DNA of 47,548 nt from Ichthyophthirius multifiliis (GCF_000220395.1 NW_004086402.1:1-47548); one strand, 5' to 3'; positions 34,375 through 47,548 are shown, counted from the stretch's first letter. The notes: a model not told the origin generated them from the sequence alone. Program-made: numbers and translations.

Positions 34375-36864
34375 ATGTCTTGCATATATTTACCTATATC
34401 TTTAGCTAATTAATCTATATTAGAAGAACTAAGTTTAACTTCATTTGTACTAGAAACATCAGTCGTTCCAAAAGAAAATAACGACATAGTAATAGATTTA
34501 CCTAGAGGAGGTTAAATAATTAGAACTTCAGTTGGAAACATATAATACGGGATACCTCCTGAGACTATAAAAGATTCAATAACTATGAAATTAGAAGTAC
34601 CAAAATATTTTATTATACCAAATAAAAGATTTGATAAAGTTTCAAATTTAAATGTTGCTGAGTTCGAATTTCCGGCCTATTATAATTTTTTTATTCATAA
34701 AAATACAATAAACTTAATATGCGATTCAGAAACAAAAGAATGTATTAGAAGAGCTTTTTAAGAAACATTATGTGGGCCTTCTTCGTATGAAAATTTAGTT
34801 GAAGATTTCTATTACACATATCCAGTTTCAGGATATCCAGATTTCAAAAAAGAAAGAAAAATTTTATCTGGAGCTATTCAAAATCCTTCATTAGATTCAA
34901 ATCCAGATACGATTTTGTGTTTTTCAGTTTTTTAAGAAAATCAAATAGTTATAGTTAAAGATAATAATACATTAATTATTTAAAGAATTCTAAATAAAAA
35001 TTAACTTTGCTTTTCCTATAAATTTATTGATAATGGTAAAGAAATTGCTATTATAAATGATCGTGTTGAAATGACTGTCTAAGAAAATAAGTTCACTCCA
35101 TAGGATTTGGATGTTCTAGACGATCTTTTAAATATTATTGATTCCAAATAATAATAATCACGATAATAATAATAACATTGCCCTGTAATATCTAGTCCAA
35201 AAAATCCATAATTAAATCGTATTAAATGTGATGGAAGAAATTTCATTAAAAAAGGTTCTTAATTCAAGATTCCTCATACTTTTCTTTCCGAAGGATTTAC
35301 TCCTCCAGACTTTGGGATTTCAGTTATAGGCAATTCACATGGATTCGATCCTTGTGGACATACTACAGGAATAATAATTTGGTTATATGGAAGAGGAATA
35401 ATGGTAGATCCACCACCATACACAAATGATTATTTAAAAGAAATGAATGTATCGCCTTAATTAATACAAGCAATAATAATAACACATTGTCATGCTGATC
35501 ATGATTCAGGTGCTTTTGAAAAAATCCTTCTTTAAAGTAAGATTGAATTAATAACAACAAGAACAATAATGAATTCATTTGTAAGAAAATATTCTAATAT
35601 AACAGCAATGAGTGAGGAAGAAATAAAAAAATTATTTGTATTTAGACCTGTAATAATAGGAAGTAGAATGAAAATAAATGGAGGATTATTTAATTTTTTT
35701 TATTCTTTTCATGTAATTCCTTGTATTGGGTTTGATATTGAAGTAATGGGAAAAAGCGTTTATTTTTCAGCTGATACTTTCTATGATCCTATTCGTCTTA
35801 AAAAATATTTTGAATGGGGATATTTATAAAAAGAAAGGTATACTTCTTTGGTTGAAATTGATTGGGATAAATACGATATTATTTTGCATGAAGCTGGAGT
35901 TCCTCCAATTCATACCCCATAAAGTTCTTTCCTTCATTTTTCAGAAAAAGCTAAGAAAAATCTTTATTTATTACATATAGCGGTAAAAGATGTTAAATAT
36001 AATGAAGGATTTAAAAGGCTAGAAGAAGGACTTGAAAATACTATAGTGCTTTATGAAAATAACACAAACTAGAAAATAATCCATATCAGGAATTTAGATT
36101 TGATATCAAACATAGATATATTCAGCACTTTAACAGTTAAAAACGTTCGCTATTTACTAGATTGTTTAGAAGTTGAATAATACGAAAAAGGAGATTTAAT
36201 ATTTCCAGAAAACTCAACTGGAAATAAATTCTTTATCGTATAAAGTGGACTTGTGAAGATTTTTTGTTTCGAAAATTAAAATTTTGAGTCTTTTATAGGG
36301 CCAGGAGATTATTTTGGAGAAATTAGTTTAATTGATGAAATGAAATAAAGAAAAGCAAGTGCAAAAGCTGAAAAAAAAACAATACTATTAAGTTTGGAAA
36401 GACATGATTTTTAATTTTTGTTTGGTGAAGAAAATAATATTTTGAAAAAATTAAAAGAGTTGACGAAAGCTAGAAAGTAGTTTGTTATAGTCTATTTGGA
36501 AAAAAATAATTATTTTAATTCTTTGGATAAAAATTAAAAGGTAGTCTTGGAGGCTATTCTTAAAGAATAAAAAATAAGTAAAGGCACATGCGTATGGAAA
36601 TAAGGTCAAGTCCCTGAGTCTGTTGTTATTGTCAAAGATGGATCATTAGCATATTTTAAATAAAACCTTAAAGGTAAAATTGTTAGATAAGGAGAATTTA
36701 TAGGTGAAACTATGGCAATTATTAATAAAGTACCTGTTTAATCTTCATTAAAAGCTTTATAAGATACTACTATTTTATATATTATTAGTTAGGATTGGAT
36801 TGAGTTTTTAGATAAAAATCCTGGAGTTAAGTTATAGATTGAATCAAAAGTTTATTTTAGATGA
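34375..36864 (+). CDS. metallo-beta-lactamase fold hydrolase with two cyclic-nucleotide-binding domains, copy 2
   Basis: An 829-residue intronless paralogue of the gene at 15967, with the same order of parts. ATG 34375 (MSCIYLPISLANQSILEELS), TGA 36862-36864. It shares DLPRGGQIIRTSVGNIQYGI, NVAEFEFPAYYNFFIHKN, GNSHGFDPCGHTTGI, the metal-binding ITHCHADHDSGAFEKIL, FHVIPCIGFD, VYFSADTFYD, LHEAGVPPIHTP, and the CNB1 phosphate cassette FGEISLIDEMKQRKASAKA. CNB2 again lacks the key Arg (GEFIGETMAIINKVPVQSS). The least conserved part is the 210-330 linker, here with a Gln/Arg-rich run (QQQSRQQQQH). All MBL metal ligands are kept, so it should be active if copy 1 is. Two stretches carry near-identical DNA: 34556-34850 with the inverted fragment downstream, and 35474-35835 with copy 1. 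Confidence 0.9.
34556..34850 (+). repeat. 295-base arm identical to an inverted copy at 37903-38197
   Basis: No mismatch was found over 295 bases when compared with the reverse complement of 37903-38197. Three substitutions lie in the 45 bases just 5' of it. The centre-to-centre distance is about 3.3 kb. Confidence 0.85.
35474..35835 (+). repeat. tract nearly identical to 17054-17415
   Basis: The partner of the copy 1 tract. About 97% identical over the MBL core while the flanking coding DNA is markedly more divergent. Confidence 0.85.
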
Positions 36865-37424
36865 TTTATTTTTATACTATTTTATCCATTTAAATAATTT
36901 AATAATAAACTTTTTTATAGTTTTTTTATTTATTTTTAAAAAAGACAAAATGTAAATTTTTAATAAATGTAAGTATATTCGTTCTCTAAAAGCAAGGAAA
37001 TTTAATCCAAATTTTGTGTTGTGTTAATTTTTTGATATATTAATATTATAATATTATTAACAAAAAACAAAATTGATATTTATATTTTAATTTTTAATGT
37101 TTATTAAATATTTTAGTTAATTTTTCTATATAGGTAATAGAAAAACGCTATTTATTTAATAATTTTCATTTATTATGAAAATTTCTTTAAGCTACTTTCT
37201 ACACCTTTAAAACATTAGAAAAAAATATTTTTAAAGGCTCTAGAGCAGCTTTTTAGTTTTTTTATTTTATAATTATTATCGTTTTTTATTTTATTTTATT
37301 TTTTAATTTTTTTTGTTAATTAAATATATATATTCTATTCTATAAAATGACAATATAATAATTTTATATCTTTTTAATTTTATATCAATTATTATTTATA
37401 AAAATTATTTTTATTTAAAAACTT
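36865..37424. other. AT-rich spacer
   Basis: 3' flank of copy 2 and of the inverted decayed copy. No gene seen. Confidence 0.55.
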
Positions 37425-38241
37425 AATCCAATTATTAAGCTTCAATAATAAGGGATACTATTATTTTTTATAACTTTTAAGGAGGTCTAAACAATTATCT
37501 TACTTAATATACAGAATATTGCCACTTTTAATAATAACTAATATTTTATAAATTTGTCTCTATTTCCAAATACATTCATAATTTTAAACCCATTTTTCTT
37601 TAATAATATCTTCCAATAATACTTTTTGATTTTTATATAGACTAATGAGTAAATTATTTTTTTTAACATATAAAATATTGACTTATTTTTACTTTATTTA
37701 AATTCATCAATTAAATTTATTTATCCAAAATAATAACCTAGAAAATAAAAAGAATAATTATTTCCTTCTTTATATTTCTCAATTATCATCACTTTCTTTA
37801 ACAACTTTACTATTTTCAAAAAATTAAAAGTTTAATAAAGTGTCTATATTATTATCATATTATGATTGATTATAAATAGCTCCTGATACAAAGTTTCTTT
37901 CGTTTTTGAAATCTGGATATCCTGAAACTGGATATGTGTAATAGAAATCTTCAACTAAATTTTCATACGAAGAAGGCCCACATAATGTTTCTTAAAAAGC
38001 TCTTCTAATACATTCTTTTGTTTCTGAATCGCATATTAAGTTTATTGTATTTTTATGAATAAAAAAATTATAATAGGCCGGAAATTCGAACTCAGCAACA
38101 TTTAAATTTGAAACTTTATCAAATCTTTTATTTGGTATAATAAAATATTTTGGTACTTCTAATTTCATAGTTATTGAATCTTTTATAGTCTCAGGAGATA
38201 TCCCATATTATATGTTTCCGACTGAAGTTCTAATTATTTAA
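37425..38241 (-). pseudogene. decayed third MBL-CNB copy, inverted, MBL core missing
   Basis: On the minus strand, 38241 to about 37860 reads IIRTSVGNIQYGISPETIKD through NVAEFEFPAYYNFFIHKN and FYYTYPVSGYPDFKNERN, the N-terminal region of the family. The reading then decays, with an in-frame TGA after ESDDN (about 37796-37798). No start codon fits: an in-frame TGA lies directly upstream of GYQIIRTS. Further along, at about 37650-37430, remnants match the CNB2 end of copy 1 (KKNNLLISLYKNQKVLLEDI, YECIWKQ, LVIIKSGNILYIKQDN). The whole MBL domain and CNB1 are absent, so about two thirds of the gene was lost. The N-terminal 295 bases are identical to copy 2 while the rest is degenerate, so that piece was replaced recently. 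Confidence 0.85.
37903..38197 (-). repeat. inverted arm identical to 34556-34850
   Basis: The reverse complement of copy 2 with no differences over 295 bases. It lies inside the decayed third copy. Confidence 0.85.
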
Positions 38242-38442
38242 TAGCCTCAAATTTTAACTTGATTTTTAATACTAAAATAAATAATAATTATTAAGATAAA
38301 TAATCTTAACCATTTTAATATTATTAATTTTTTAATAGTTAGTCAATATTAATATTTTGTACATAAAATTTATAAATATGTAAAATAATAGAAATTGAAA
38401 TTCTTACAAAAAACATAAAATAATTTTTTAAAAAACTAATTT

Positions 38443-39312
38443 TCATTATTTATCTAAAACCAAATAAATTTTGGTAATAGCTTTATAAATTCTTTCAACT
38501 TCTGTGTAATTAGCTTTTTTCGCAGTCAAACAAATTGACCTTAACTTATGTTATACTTTTCCCAGAGGTTCATTTTCTTTTATAAGTATTTATTTATTAA
38601 GTCCAGGAGCTTACAAAAATACAACATCACATTTATTTATATCTTCAAAGTGTTCATTAAGAATATTATGAACTTTTTCTTAATGTTTTTTCTCTTGATC
38701 TCTTCGGATTTAACTTCCCATAGATTTAACTTATCTTCCACTTTAAGAATCACAATTAATTTATCTTTATCCGGCTTTTTTTCTAGTAACATATTTATGA
38801 TCGCTTTTATGAAAGAGGCAATTACCTTTTTCGTTAAAAACTCCAAGTGAAAAATAACCTCCATGACATAAAATAATAGCTATTTTTTTAATATTGTGCA
38901 AATTTTATATATAATCTTATTATTAAGATTAAATCATGTTTTACTCTTTTTATTTTATTTTATTTATTATTTGCTTTTGACGACTTAATAGGCTTTACAT
39001 ATTTGAAAAATCATAATTTACAGATGTGAATTACTCACTTTTGTACAAATCTTAGTATTTTTTTTATTCATAGGCTTCATTTTATTCTTCTATAGTATTA
39101 TCTTCTTATATGTTTAGGTTTTAATCAATTATTGAACGATTAATGAATACAATATCTGGGAAAGTTACATTTTTGAAAAAAATGTTGTTATATTCTTTAA
39201 TAAATTTATCTTATTTTATATTTTTCATCAAGTTTTAAGGATCGTTTTGAATTTCTATTAATTACCAATTTTTCGGGTTTAAATATTTTAATGGAATATC
39301 AAAAATACGCAT
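38443..39312 (-). CDS. VMS1: Vms1/ANKZF1-type release factor domain protein
   Basis: A 289-residue intronless gene, ATG 39312-39310 to TGA 38445-38443. Vms1/ANKZF1 frees nascent chains from stalled 60S subunits in ribosome quality control, using an eRF1-like (VLRF1) domain. The start MRIFDIPLKYLNPKNWQLIE resembles the FDLP-type N-terminal motif of the family. The VLRF1 core follows: KKIAIILCHGGYFSLGVF, FHKSDHKYVTRKKAG, then GSQIRRDQEKKHQEK, where GSQ matches the catalytic GSQ loop (the counterpart of GGQ in eRF1), and INKCDVVFLQAPGLNKQILI, later EVERIYKAITKIYLVL. The Cys2His2 finger, ankyrin repeats and Cdc48-binding (VIM) helix of yeast and animal forms are not seen, making this a short single-domain form. 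It lies 202 bases from the decayed MBL-CNB copy, same strand. Standard-code ORFs on both strands here are shadows. Confidence 0.88.
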
Positions 39313-40896
39313 TTTTATTATATAATTCGAGTCTGTTTCTATAAATTTAAAATTCTAATTTTTTAACTTTTTTTATGTTATTTTTTAGTATATATTTTCT
39401 CTCCATAAATTATATTGATTATTTTCTTTGCCTTATTGATATTTCTTAAATTAAGAGTAAAAAAATTAAGAACATAAATTTAATCTACATAAGTCCTTTT
39501 TTGTCAAAAACTAATATATCAATTCTTAGTATTTTGAATCTGATTGAAATAAAAACTATAATGTAATTTGGGCTTTTTAAAAATTCATCAGAATTACTTA
39601 ATTTTTCTTTTTTAATTTAATATATTTTAATTCTTTTTTTATTAAATATTACTTTTGTATTTATTAATTGTTTTATATTTAAAAAGTAAATTTTAATACT
39701 TTTTTTATTATTAAATTATAAATTTAATATTATTTTACTGTAATTTTTATTTATAAACTTAAAAAAAAAAAAGGATACTATTTTTTTAATTAAGTTTTTA
39801 AATAAAATATAAGAGAAAAAATAATAAAATCTATAAAAAAGTAATAAATATAAATCTGCTATTGTTTTTTTTATAAATTCTTTTTCTAATTTATTTCTGA
39901 AAATTAATATACAAAAGAATTTATATAACAAATATTAATCTATTTTAGTTTAAATAAGCTTTTTGATCTATTCATACAATAGAAATAATATATTTGTATA
40001 ATAAATTATTTTAAAATAGATTCTTTTTATCTCTTTGTTAATTAGTTAATTAAGTTTTCATTTTATAAATTAAATTATTTTAATAAAATTTTTAATAAAT
40101 TCATTTTATTATTATTGTATAATCACATAATATAATAAAAATTATAAGTGTCATAATGAAAAAAAAAAATTGTGTACAATTAATTTAAAAATAAAAGCTA
40201 ATATAATTTTTTTGTTTTTTTTTTAAAAAAAACAAATTAAATATTGAGAAAGGAAAAATAAAAAATGAATAAATTCTAATATTTAAATTAAATATAAATA
40301 AATATAGTTTTATTTAAAAAAAAAAAAATTTTTGGTTTTATAAATAATTAATTCAATTTTATAACCCATTAAAATGCTTTCATTATATAAAAATATTTTT
40401 TTTAAATTTATTATAATTATATTTAAATAATGTATACCAATTAATTATTAATCTATTTGAAAAAAATAATATTTTTAATTATTATTTATATTAGATTATA
40501 ATACCATTATTATACAAAAATATATTTTTTATTGCTTTTCTATTTAATTTAATATGCATTTAAATAAAATTAGTTATTTTATTAATATTTATAATTTTAT
40601 TAATGATAATTTGTTATTTTTGTAAACTTTAAAACAGATACTATGTACTATTTTTATTTGGAATAAAATTTTAACTAAGAAAATTAAATAATTTACCGTA
40701 TTTTTTTTATAAAAATATAAGTGAATAAAAAGTATTTATTTTTATATAATATTAACATCTAAAATTAAGTTAGCTTATATATAATATATCTTTAATTTGA
40801 GTATATATTTTTTTTTATATATATATAACACCAAGTGTAAAATAAATTATAAATTAATTTTTTTCTGAAAAAATAAAATAAATTAATATAAATAAA
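39313..40896. other. AT-rich spacer with a doubtful upstream patch
   Basis: A minus-strand patch at about 39320-39560 reads ILVFDKKGLMQIKF and EISIRQRKQSIQFMERKYIL. It could be a remnant or an exon of an unseen gene, but no start or splice link was found. The rest is A/T runs. Confidence 0.4.
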
Positions 40897-42391
40897 ATGA
40901 ATATTGAACTAAAAACTGTTAGTGAAGAAATATAACTATAAAACTAATAAGCAGTAAGGAAATAGAAACCAATGATATGTAAAATAACTCTTTGGCACAA
41001 ATTTACATTTTGCATATTCGGAATCGCTTCAATGGCAGGTTAAAATACAATGTTATCAACATTAGACTTTTTTACATTTAAGTATCCCAAAGAAAAATTT
41101 GTCGATGTATCTTTTTACTTTGTTATTCCAGTTATGCTTTCTACATTTTTATCAGGTCCTCTTTGTCCATATTTCGCAGAAGTATTCACTTTGAATTAAA
41201 GAATTTCTCTTTCTTTTTTAATTGTAGGATCAACTTTATCATTAAATATTATAATCGGAATAGTATTTAATACATGGGGAGGATTTTTTTAACTTTAATA
41301 ATATTTTTCTGTTGTGGATTTGTAGATAATGTGAATAGTAATTCGTTAATTATTCTAGGATAGACATGCTCTTTATAATTAACAAGTATTTTTTGGACTT
41401 TTACAGCTGTTTCTGGTATGCTAATGAATGTTTTAAGACTTATGGCTTTGTCGATATTTGGAGATGACGAAACGTCTATTAATAATAGTGCGATTCTATT
41501 TATTTCTATTGTTTTTTGCTTATACTTACTATCTAGTATCATGTAAATAGTATTTACAAATAGCTAGTATTATAAAAATGCTGCGGAAAGTTATAGCAGT
41601 ATAACTACTTAACCTAAAAAAAATGAAGAGGCTTACCAAAAATAAACAACTGATAATAACTATATTTAAAGCAATCCTAAATTAGTTAATATAAAAAAGA
41701 TAAAATTCGAAATTATTTAAAACAAAAATGGAGATAATAATAACTATAACGATAACGATAATCTATAAGCAAAAAATACATAAATTGAACAAAGGAGAGA
41801 CACTGAAGATATTTAAATTTCCTAATAACAAGGCAGCAATAATTAAAAAGTATAAGAAAAAAAACATAAAAAAGCAACTTTATGAAATATGTTAATGATT
41901 TTAAGGAGGCTTATAAATATACTGGATATGTATCAATTTTTATGTGGGTTTTATATTTTCAAACGTATATTCTTTATCCTGGTGTATGTGTTTTCTAAAA
42001 GCCTACTTATACTGAAATTCCTACAAGATATGCATATGTTTGTATGATTTTTTTATTTAATATAGGTGATATGGTAGGAAAATGGCTTGGTGGGCTTAAA
42101 TATTTCCTTAAAATTTCTATTATTTATACAGTTATTGTTTTAAGATTTATTTTTTTCCCTCTTTTTATACTAACTGCCAGAGGACATGAAAAATTTCAAA
42201 GTGATTATTTTGCTTTTTTTAACATCTTGCTATTTGGAATCACTAATGGATTTGGTACTACTAGTCTTATGGTTGTTGGACCTCTTAAAACTAATGATCC
42301 TCGTTTAAAGGATCTTATCAATTATATTATATTTTTTATGTTAACTTTTGGAAATTCTATTGGATCAATTTTATCTGTAGTTTTGAGTTGA
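40897..42391 (+). CDS. equilibrative nucleoside transporter (SLC29/ENT), two frame breaks
   Basis: About 498 residues of a multi-span nucleoside/nucleobase transporter. ATG 40897 (MNIELKTVSEEIQLQNQQAV). Predicted spans include WHKFTFCIFGIASMAGQNTM, FYFVIPVMLSTFLSGPL, ISLSFLIVGSTLSLNIIIGI, LTLIIFFCCGFVDNVNSNS, IFWTFTAVSGMLMNVLRLM and ILFISIVFCLYLLSSIM. Next comes a long hydrophilic Asn/Gln/Lys loop (about 41560-41880, the large cytosolic loop typical of ENTs). C-terminal spans follow: TGYVSIFMWVLYFQTYILYP, IFLFNIGDMVGKWLGG with the ENT-type FNxGDxxGK motif, FAFFNILLFGITNGFGTTSL and FMLTFGNSIGSILSVVLS. TGA 42389-42391. Frame breaks lie at the T run 41284-41290 and the A run at about 41868-41873. 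One added base at each gives a continuous protein, so these are probably sequence errors. Ciliates import purines, so this fits. Confidence 0.88.
41284..41290 (+). other. one-base frame break in nucleoside transporter
   Basis: Seven T between WGGFF and LTLIIFFCC. Eight would keep frame through a conserved membrane span. Confidence 0.65.
41868..41873 (+). other. one-base frame break in nucleoside transporter
   Basis: Six A after CAT, just before MKYVNDFKEAYKYTGYVS. Seven would keep frame. Confidence 0.6.
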
Positions 42392-44552
42392 AAGTTTAGT
42401 ATTATTATTTAGACTATAAAAAAATAATATTAAATATTTAAGCTTTTTCAACTATTTATTTAAGGCAATCAAAATATTTACTAAATTATAATGCTTCTGA
42501 GTCTTATATTTTGATGTTTTATTTTAATTAAGCAAAAAATGATAAAAAATTTTAAACTCAAAAATAATAATTTACAAAATAATTAATATATATAGAATTA
42601 ATATATATAATATAAATAATATAAAAATTATTAAAAAAATATATAAAATAATTTAAATCATTAATTTATTTATTTATGTTTTTATTTATCTTTAAATTTA
42701 TCTGAATATCCCGAAATAAAAGTTATTTGACTTATTAATAATAGATTCTCCTTAAAATATAACTAAATTATAAATATTTGAAACAAATAAACTTAATTTT
42801 AACTTTTTAGCAAAATAAATATCCAAATAAGCGCATATATGATGAAAAAAAATATATATTGATGTTAGAATTATTATCTAAAATAAAAGAAAAAAATAAA
42901 AATTATATATTTAAATGTAACCGGAATAAAAAAACAATATATTCAATAAAAAGAAAATGCATAATTGCTTGTGTAAAATACAACTATAATTAAAGCCTAT
43001 AAGAATATAAAATAATAAAAATATAAGGCTAATTAGTATTTACTCCCCTGAGAAAAATAATTAGGAAAATAAAAATGAAAGTAATAAAAATTAAAAACTC
43101 AATTTTAAATAAATTAAAGTGAAAATAATAATAATTGTGAAAATTTGCAAATATAATACAAATTTTAATTAACTTTTTAATAAGTACAATAAATAATAAA
43201 AAAATACTAAATAAAATATCAATGTTGCTAAATGTAAACATTTTATCAAAATAAGAAATATTTTTTAACAAAGGAATTTAATTATTAATAAATACTAATG
43301 ATATTTATAAAAATTAAAAGTTTTTATAAGATTTAATTATGAAATACTTAATATAAAATAAATAAATTATAATACAAGAATAAATTAATATTAATATTAT
43401 TTCTATATATTCACTCTTATTAGATGGAGAATAATAATAGATAATTTAAATAAAATTAATAAGCCTTTTACTTTTTTAAAGACAAAATAAAATTTGATAT
43501 GTAAATATATAAAATTAAGACTTTATTAATAATTAATACAAAAACATTGAATTTTTTATAAAATAAAAAAATAGTTATAAAGAAACATGTTTACATAAAA
43601 TAGTAATAAAATGTAAAAAGTTATATAAATAAGGATTTTAATTTTAATTTGAAAAAAAATGAAAGATAATATTCATAATATAAATTTCTTAAATTGTAAA
43701 AATAAAAATAAAAAGAAATAATATATTAATAAAAAAGGATATATAAAATATTTATAATTGATTTTTCAAATTTATAAAAAAAATAAAAACTTATAAAAAT
43801 AATGAATTATATTAAAAATCATAGCTCAATAATATAATAAAATAATACGAATATAATAATAACTAAATCTAATAAAAAAAAAACATTTTATGATTTATGA
43901 TGAAAAAAAAAATTATTAATTAATAATTCTTAGAATAATATAAAGAAATATCATATTTTATATATAGATTATTTATAAAAATTAAGGTTGTTAACTCCTT
44001 TACTCGATTTACGAGAAAAATAAATTATTAAATAAATAATATATTTCTGTTAATATTTATTGTGGATTATACAATACTAGTTTTTATAATATATTTAAAA
44101 AAGGATAGACAGTTTAAATTAAAAAATAATAAAAAGTTGTACTATTTTAAGAGGGATTAATAAAGACATAAAAAATATTATTATATGTGTACTTATTATT
44201 AATTATTATATTTTTTTTAATAAATAAAAATTTTAGTATATAAACTAATAATTATTTAAATTTGTACTTTAAAATTTTGGATAATATATAAATGATTTAT
44301 TAAAAAAAAATATTCTATATAAATATTTAATTATTAAAACTTAAAAATATTCATAATCTTATATTCAAATTAAATAAAACAATTTATTTAAAGTAAAAAT
44401 AAAAAATAGAAAAAAAATTATATAATACATAAAAAACAAATGTAAAAATTTTATTTATAAATTATATTTTCTTTTATTTTTTTGTTTTTTTAACACAAAA
44501 AGCAACAATAAAAATTAAAGAAAAAAAAAAAAAAAAGTAAAAACAAAATAAA
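42392..44552. other. AT-rich spacer, possible stray exon
   Basis: A patch at 42462-42560 reads RQSKYLLNYNASESYILMFY in one plus-strand frame and could be an exon fragment, but it lacks a start or clear splice partner. The remaining roughly 2 kb is low-complexity A/T sequence. Confidence 0.45.
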
Positions 44553-46558
<2,006 letters not shown>

Positions 46559-47548
46559 TTTTTAAGATTTATTTTATTTTTTATTTTTCTTAAATTTTTT
46601 TTATTTTTATTTTATCGTTTTTATATTTAAGATATAAATATATATAATAACATAAATATATGTATATATAATTATATTTAAATTATTATATATATTTATA
46701 TATTTATATATTTATATATTTATAATATAATAATATTATTAATATATTTAATATCTTTTTTATTACTATTTTTTAAACAAAATAATAATTATCTATTATA
46801 TTAAAAATGCATTTTACATACCCTTTAGAATATATTTTTTATTTAATTCTACCATCCAGAAACTTATTCATATATAAATTTATTTAAATATATATTTTTA
46901 AAATTAATACTTTTTAATAAATTTAGGACTATTTAATGATGTAAATTACCACACTTACATATTAGATGATATATAATTTATAAATTAAATATAAAATATA
47001 GTAGATAAAAATGATATATTTATATTTTGCATAAAATTATCTAAAATATTATAATTAGCTGCCTAATAAATAATCAGAAAATAAAAAAAAAATTATTATG
47101 CTATAAAAACTGATGATAAAAACTCGAAAAAAATATTAAAAAATTTATAAATGAGAATAATAATTATGAAATTCAAAAAAAAAAATATTTAGTATATTAA
47201 AATAATATGAAACATTATTTATGATAAAGTAATATAAATATTTTATTGTTAAGATATATATAAAAGAAATTAGTATTATAATTACAAAGGAATATCATTA
47301 AAAAAAAACAAGAATAAAAAAAAATCGAAAAACTACACATACAATTAATAATTATAAAGAAAATTAAGATTATAAACTATAAATTAGAATTTATTATATA
47401 AAATAAATCTACATATTAATTCAATAATTTGTTTCAAATATAATTAAAATATTAGACGGAAATAAAACTTTTATTTATATTACGGTAAAATAACATATAT
47501 ATATGATTACTTAAAAAAAAAAAAATTCATAATAAAAAAAAAATAAAG
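46559..47548. other. AT-rich terminal region, no gene seen
   Basis: TA-rich words at 46620-46760 and A runs to the end. No telomeric repeat is seen at the window end. Confidence 0.6.

Noticed and set aside
34375-38241. Mobile element explaining the inverted arms
   Set aside because: The arms lie wholly inside coding sequence of the MBL-CNB family. No transposase, terminal inverted repeat or target duplication was seen around them.
38548-38864. Overlapping plus and minus ORFs near 38.6-38.9 kb
   Set aside because: Both are out of frame with the Vms1-like reading, which runs unbroken with family motifs over the same bases.

Overview
The window looks like a piece of the macronuclear genome of a ciliate. 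Every recognisable protein reads through in-frame TAA and TAG, which must mean glutamine, and stops only at TGA. Base composition is extremely AT-rich (roughly 85% A+T by eye), and genes are split by small GT...AG introns of about 31 to 88 bases. That code, base composition and intron size fit an oligohymenophorean of the hymenostome type, such as Ichthyophthirius. The genus is an inference from composition, not from a database match. Standard-code reading chops these genes into short pieces and also gives long false ORFs on the wrong strand, so all genes below were read with the ciliate code.

Layout. 1-1391: AT-rich, no gene seen. 1392-5113: four minus-strand genes (a coiled-coil protein, a DUF3228 protein, a multi-exon unknown and a divergent J-domain-like protein). 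5343-5957: small plus-strand unknown. 6662-7228: ARL6/BBS3-type small GTPase (minus). 8613-10492: sphingosine-1-phosphate lyase. 10647-11863: KIN17, converging on an FKBP-TPR protein (11988-12901, minus). 13538-15522: CRY-DASH photolyase/cryptochrome with ten introns. 15967-18444: 825-residue protein joining a metallo-beta-lactamase (MBL) domain to two cyclic-nucleotide-binding (CNB) domains. 19563-23838: four unknown genes, one apparently broken. 25641-26756: CXC/tesmin (LIN54-like) DNA-binding protein. 27616-28517: unknown. 29668-about 32090: glycogen branching enzyme, followed by an unexplained coding-like stretch. 34375-36864: second MBL-CNB gene. About 37425-38241: inverted decayed third copy of that gene. 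38443-39312: Vms1/ANKZF1-type ribosome-rescue factor (minus). 40897-42391: equilibrative nucleoside transporter. 44553-46558: polo-like kinase. The rest is AT-rich spacer.

Most genes are ordinary single-copy housekeeping or ciliary genes and do not form an operon-like system. The distinctive feature is the MBL-CNB family. Two intact genes about 18 kb apart share a roughly 360-base tract of about 97% identity inside otherwise more divergent genes. A third, inverted and decayed copy shares an uninterrupted 295-base identical stretch with the second gene. This points to recent gene conversion or segmental copying between direct and inverted paralogues. The protein architecture itself, a cyclic-nucleotide-regulated MBL hydrolase of unknown substrate, is the best candidate here for undescribed biology.

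Several otherwise well conserved genes (KIN17, nucleoside transporter, coiled-coil gene, and possibly others) carry one-base frame breaks at homopolymers. I treat these as probable sequencing or assembly errors rather than biology.
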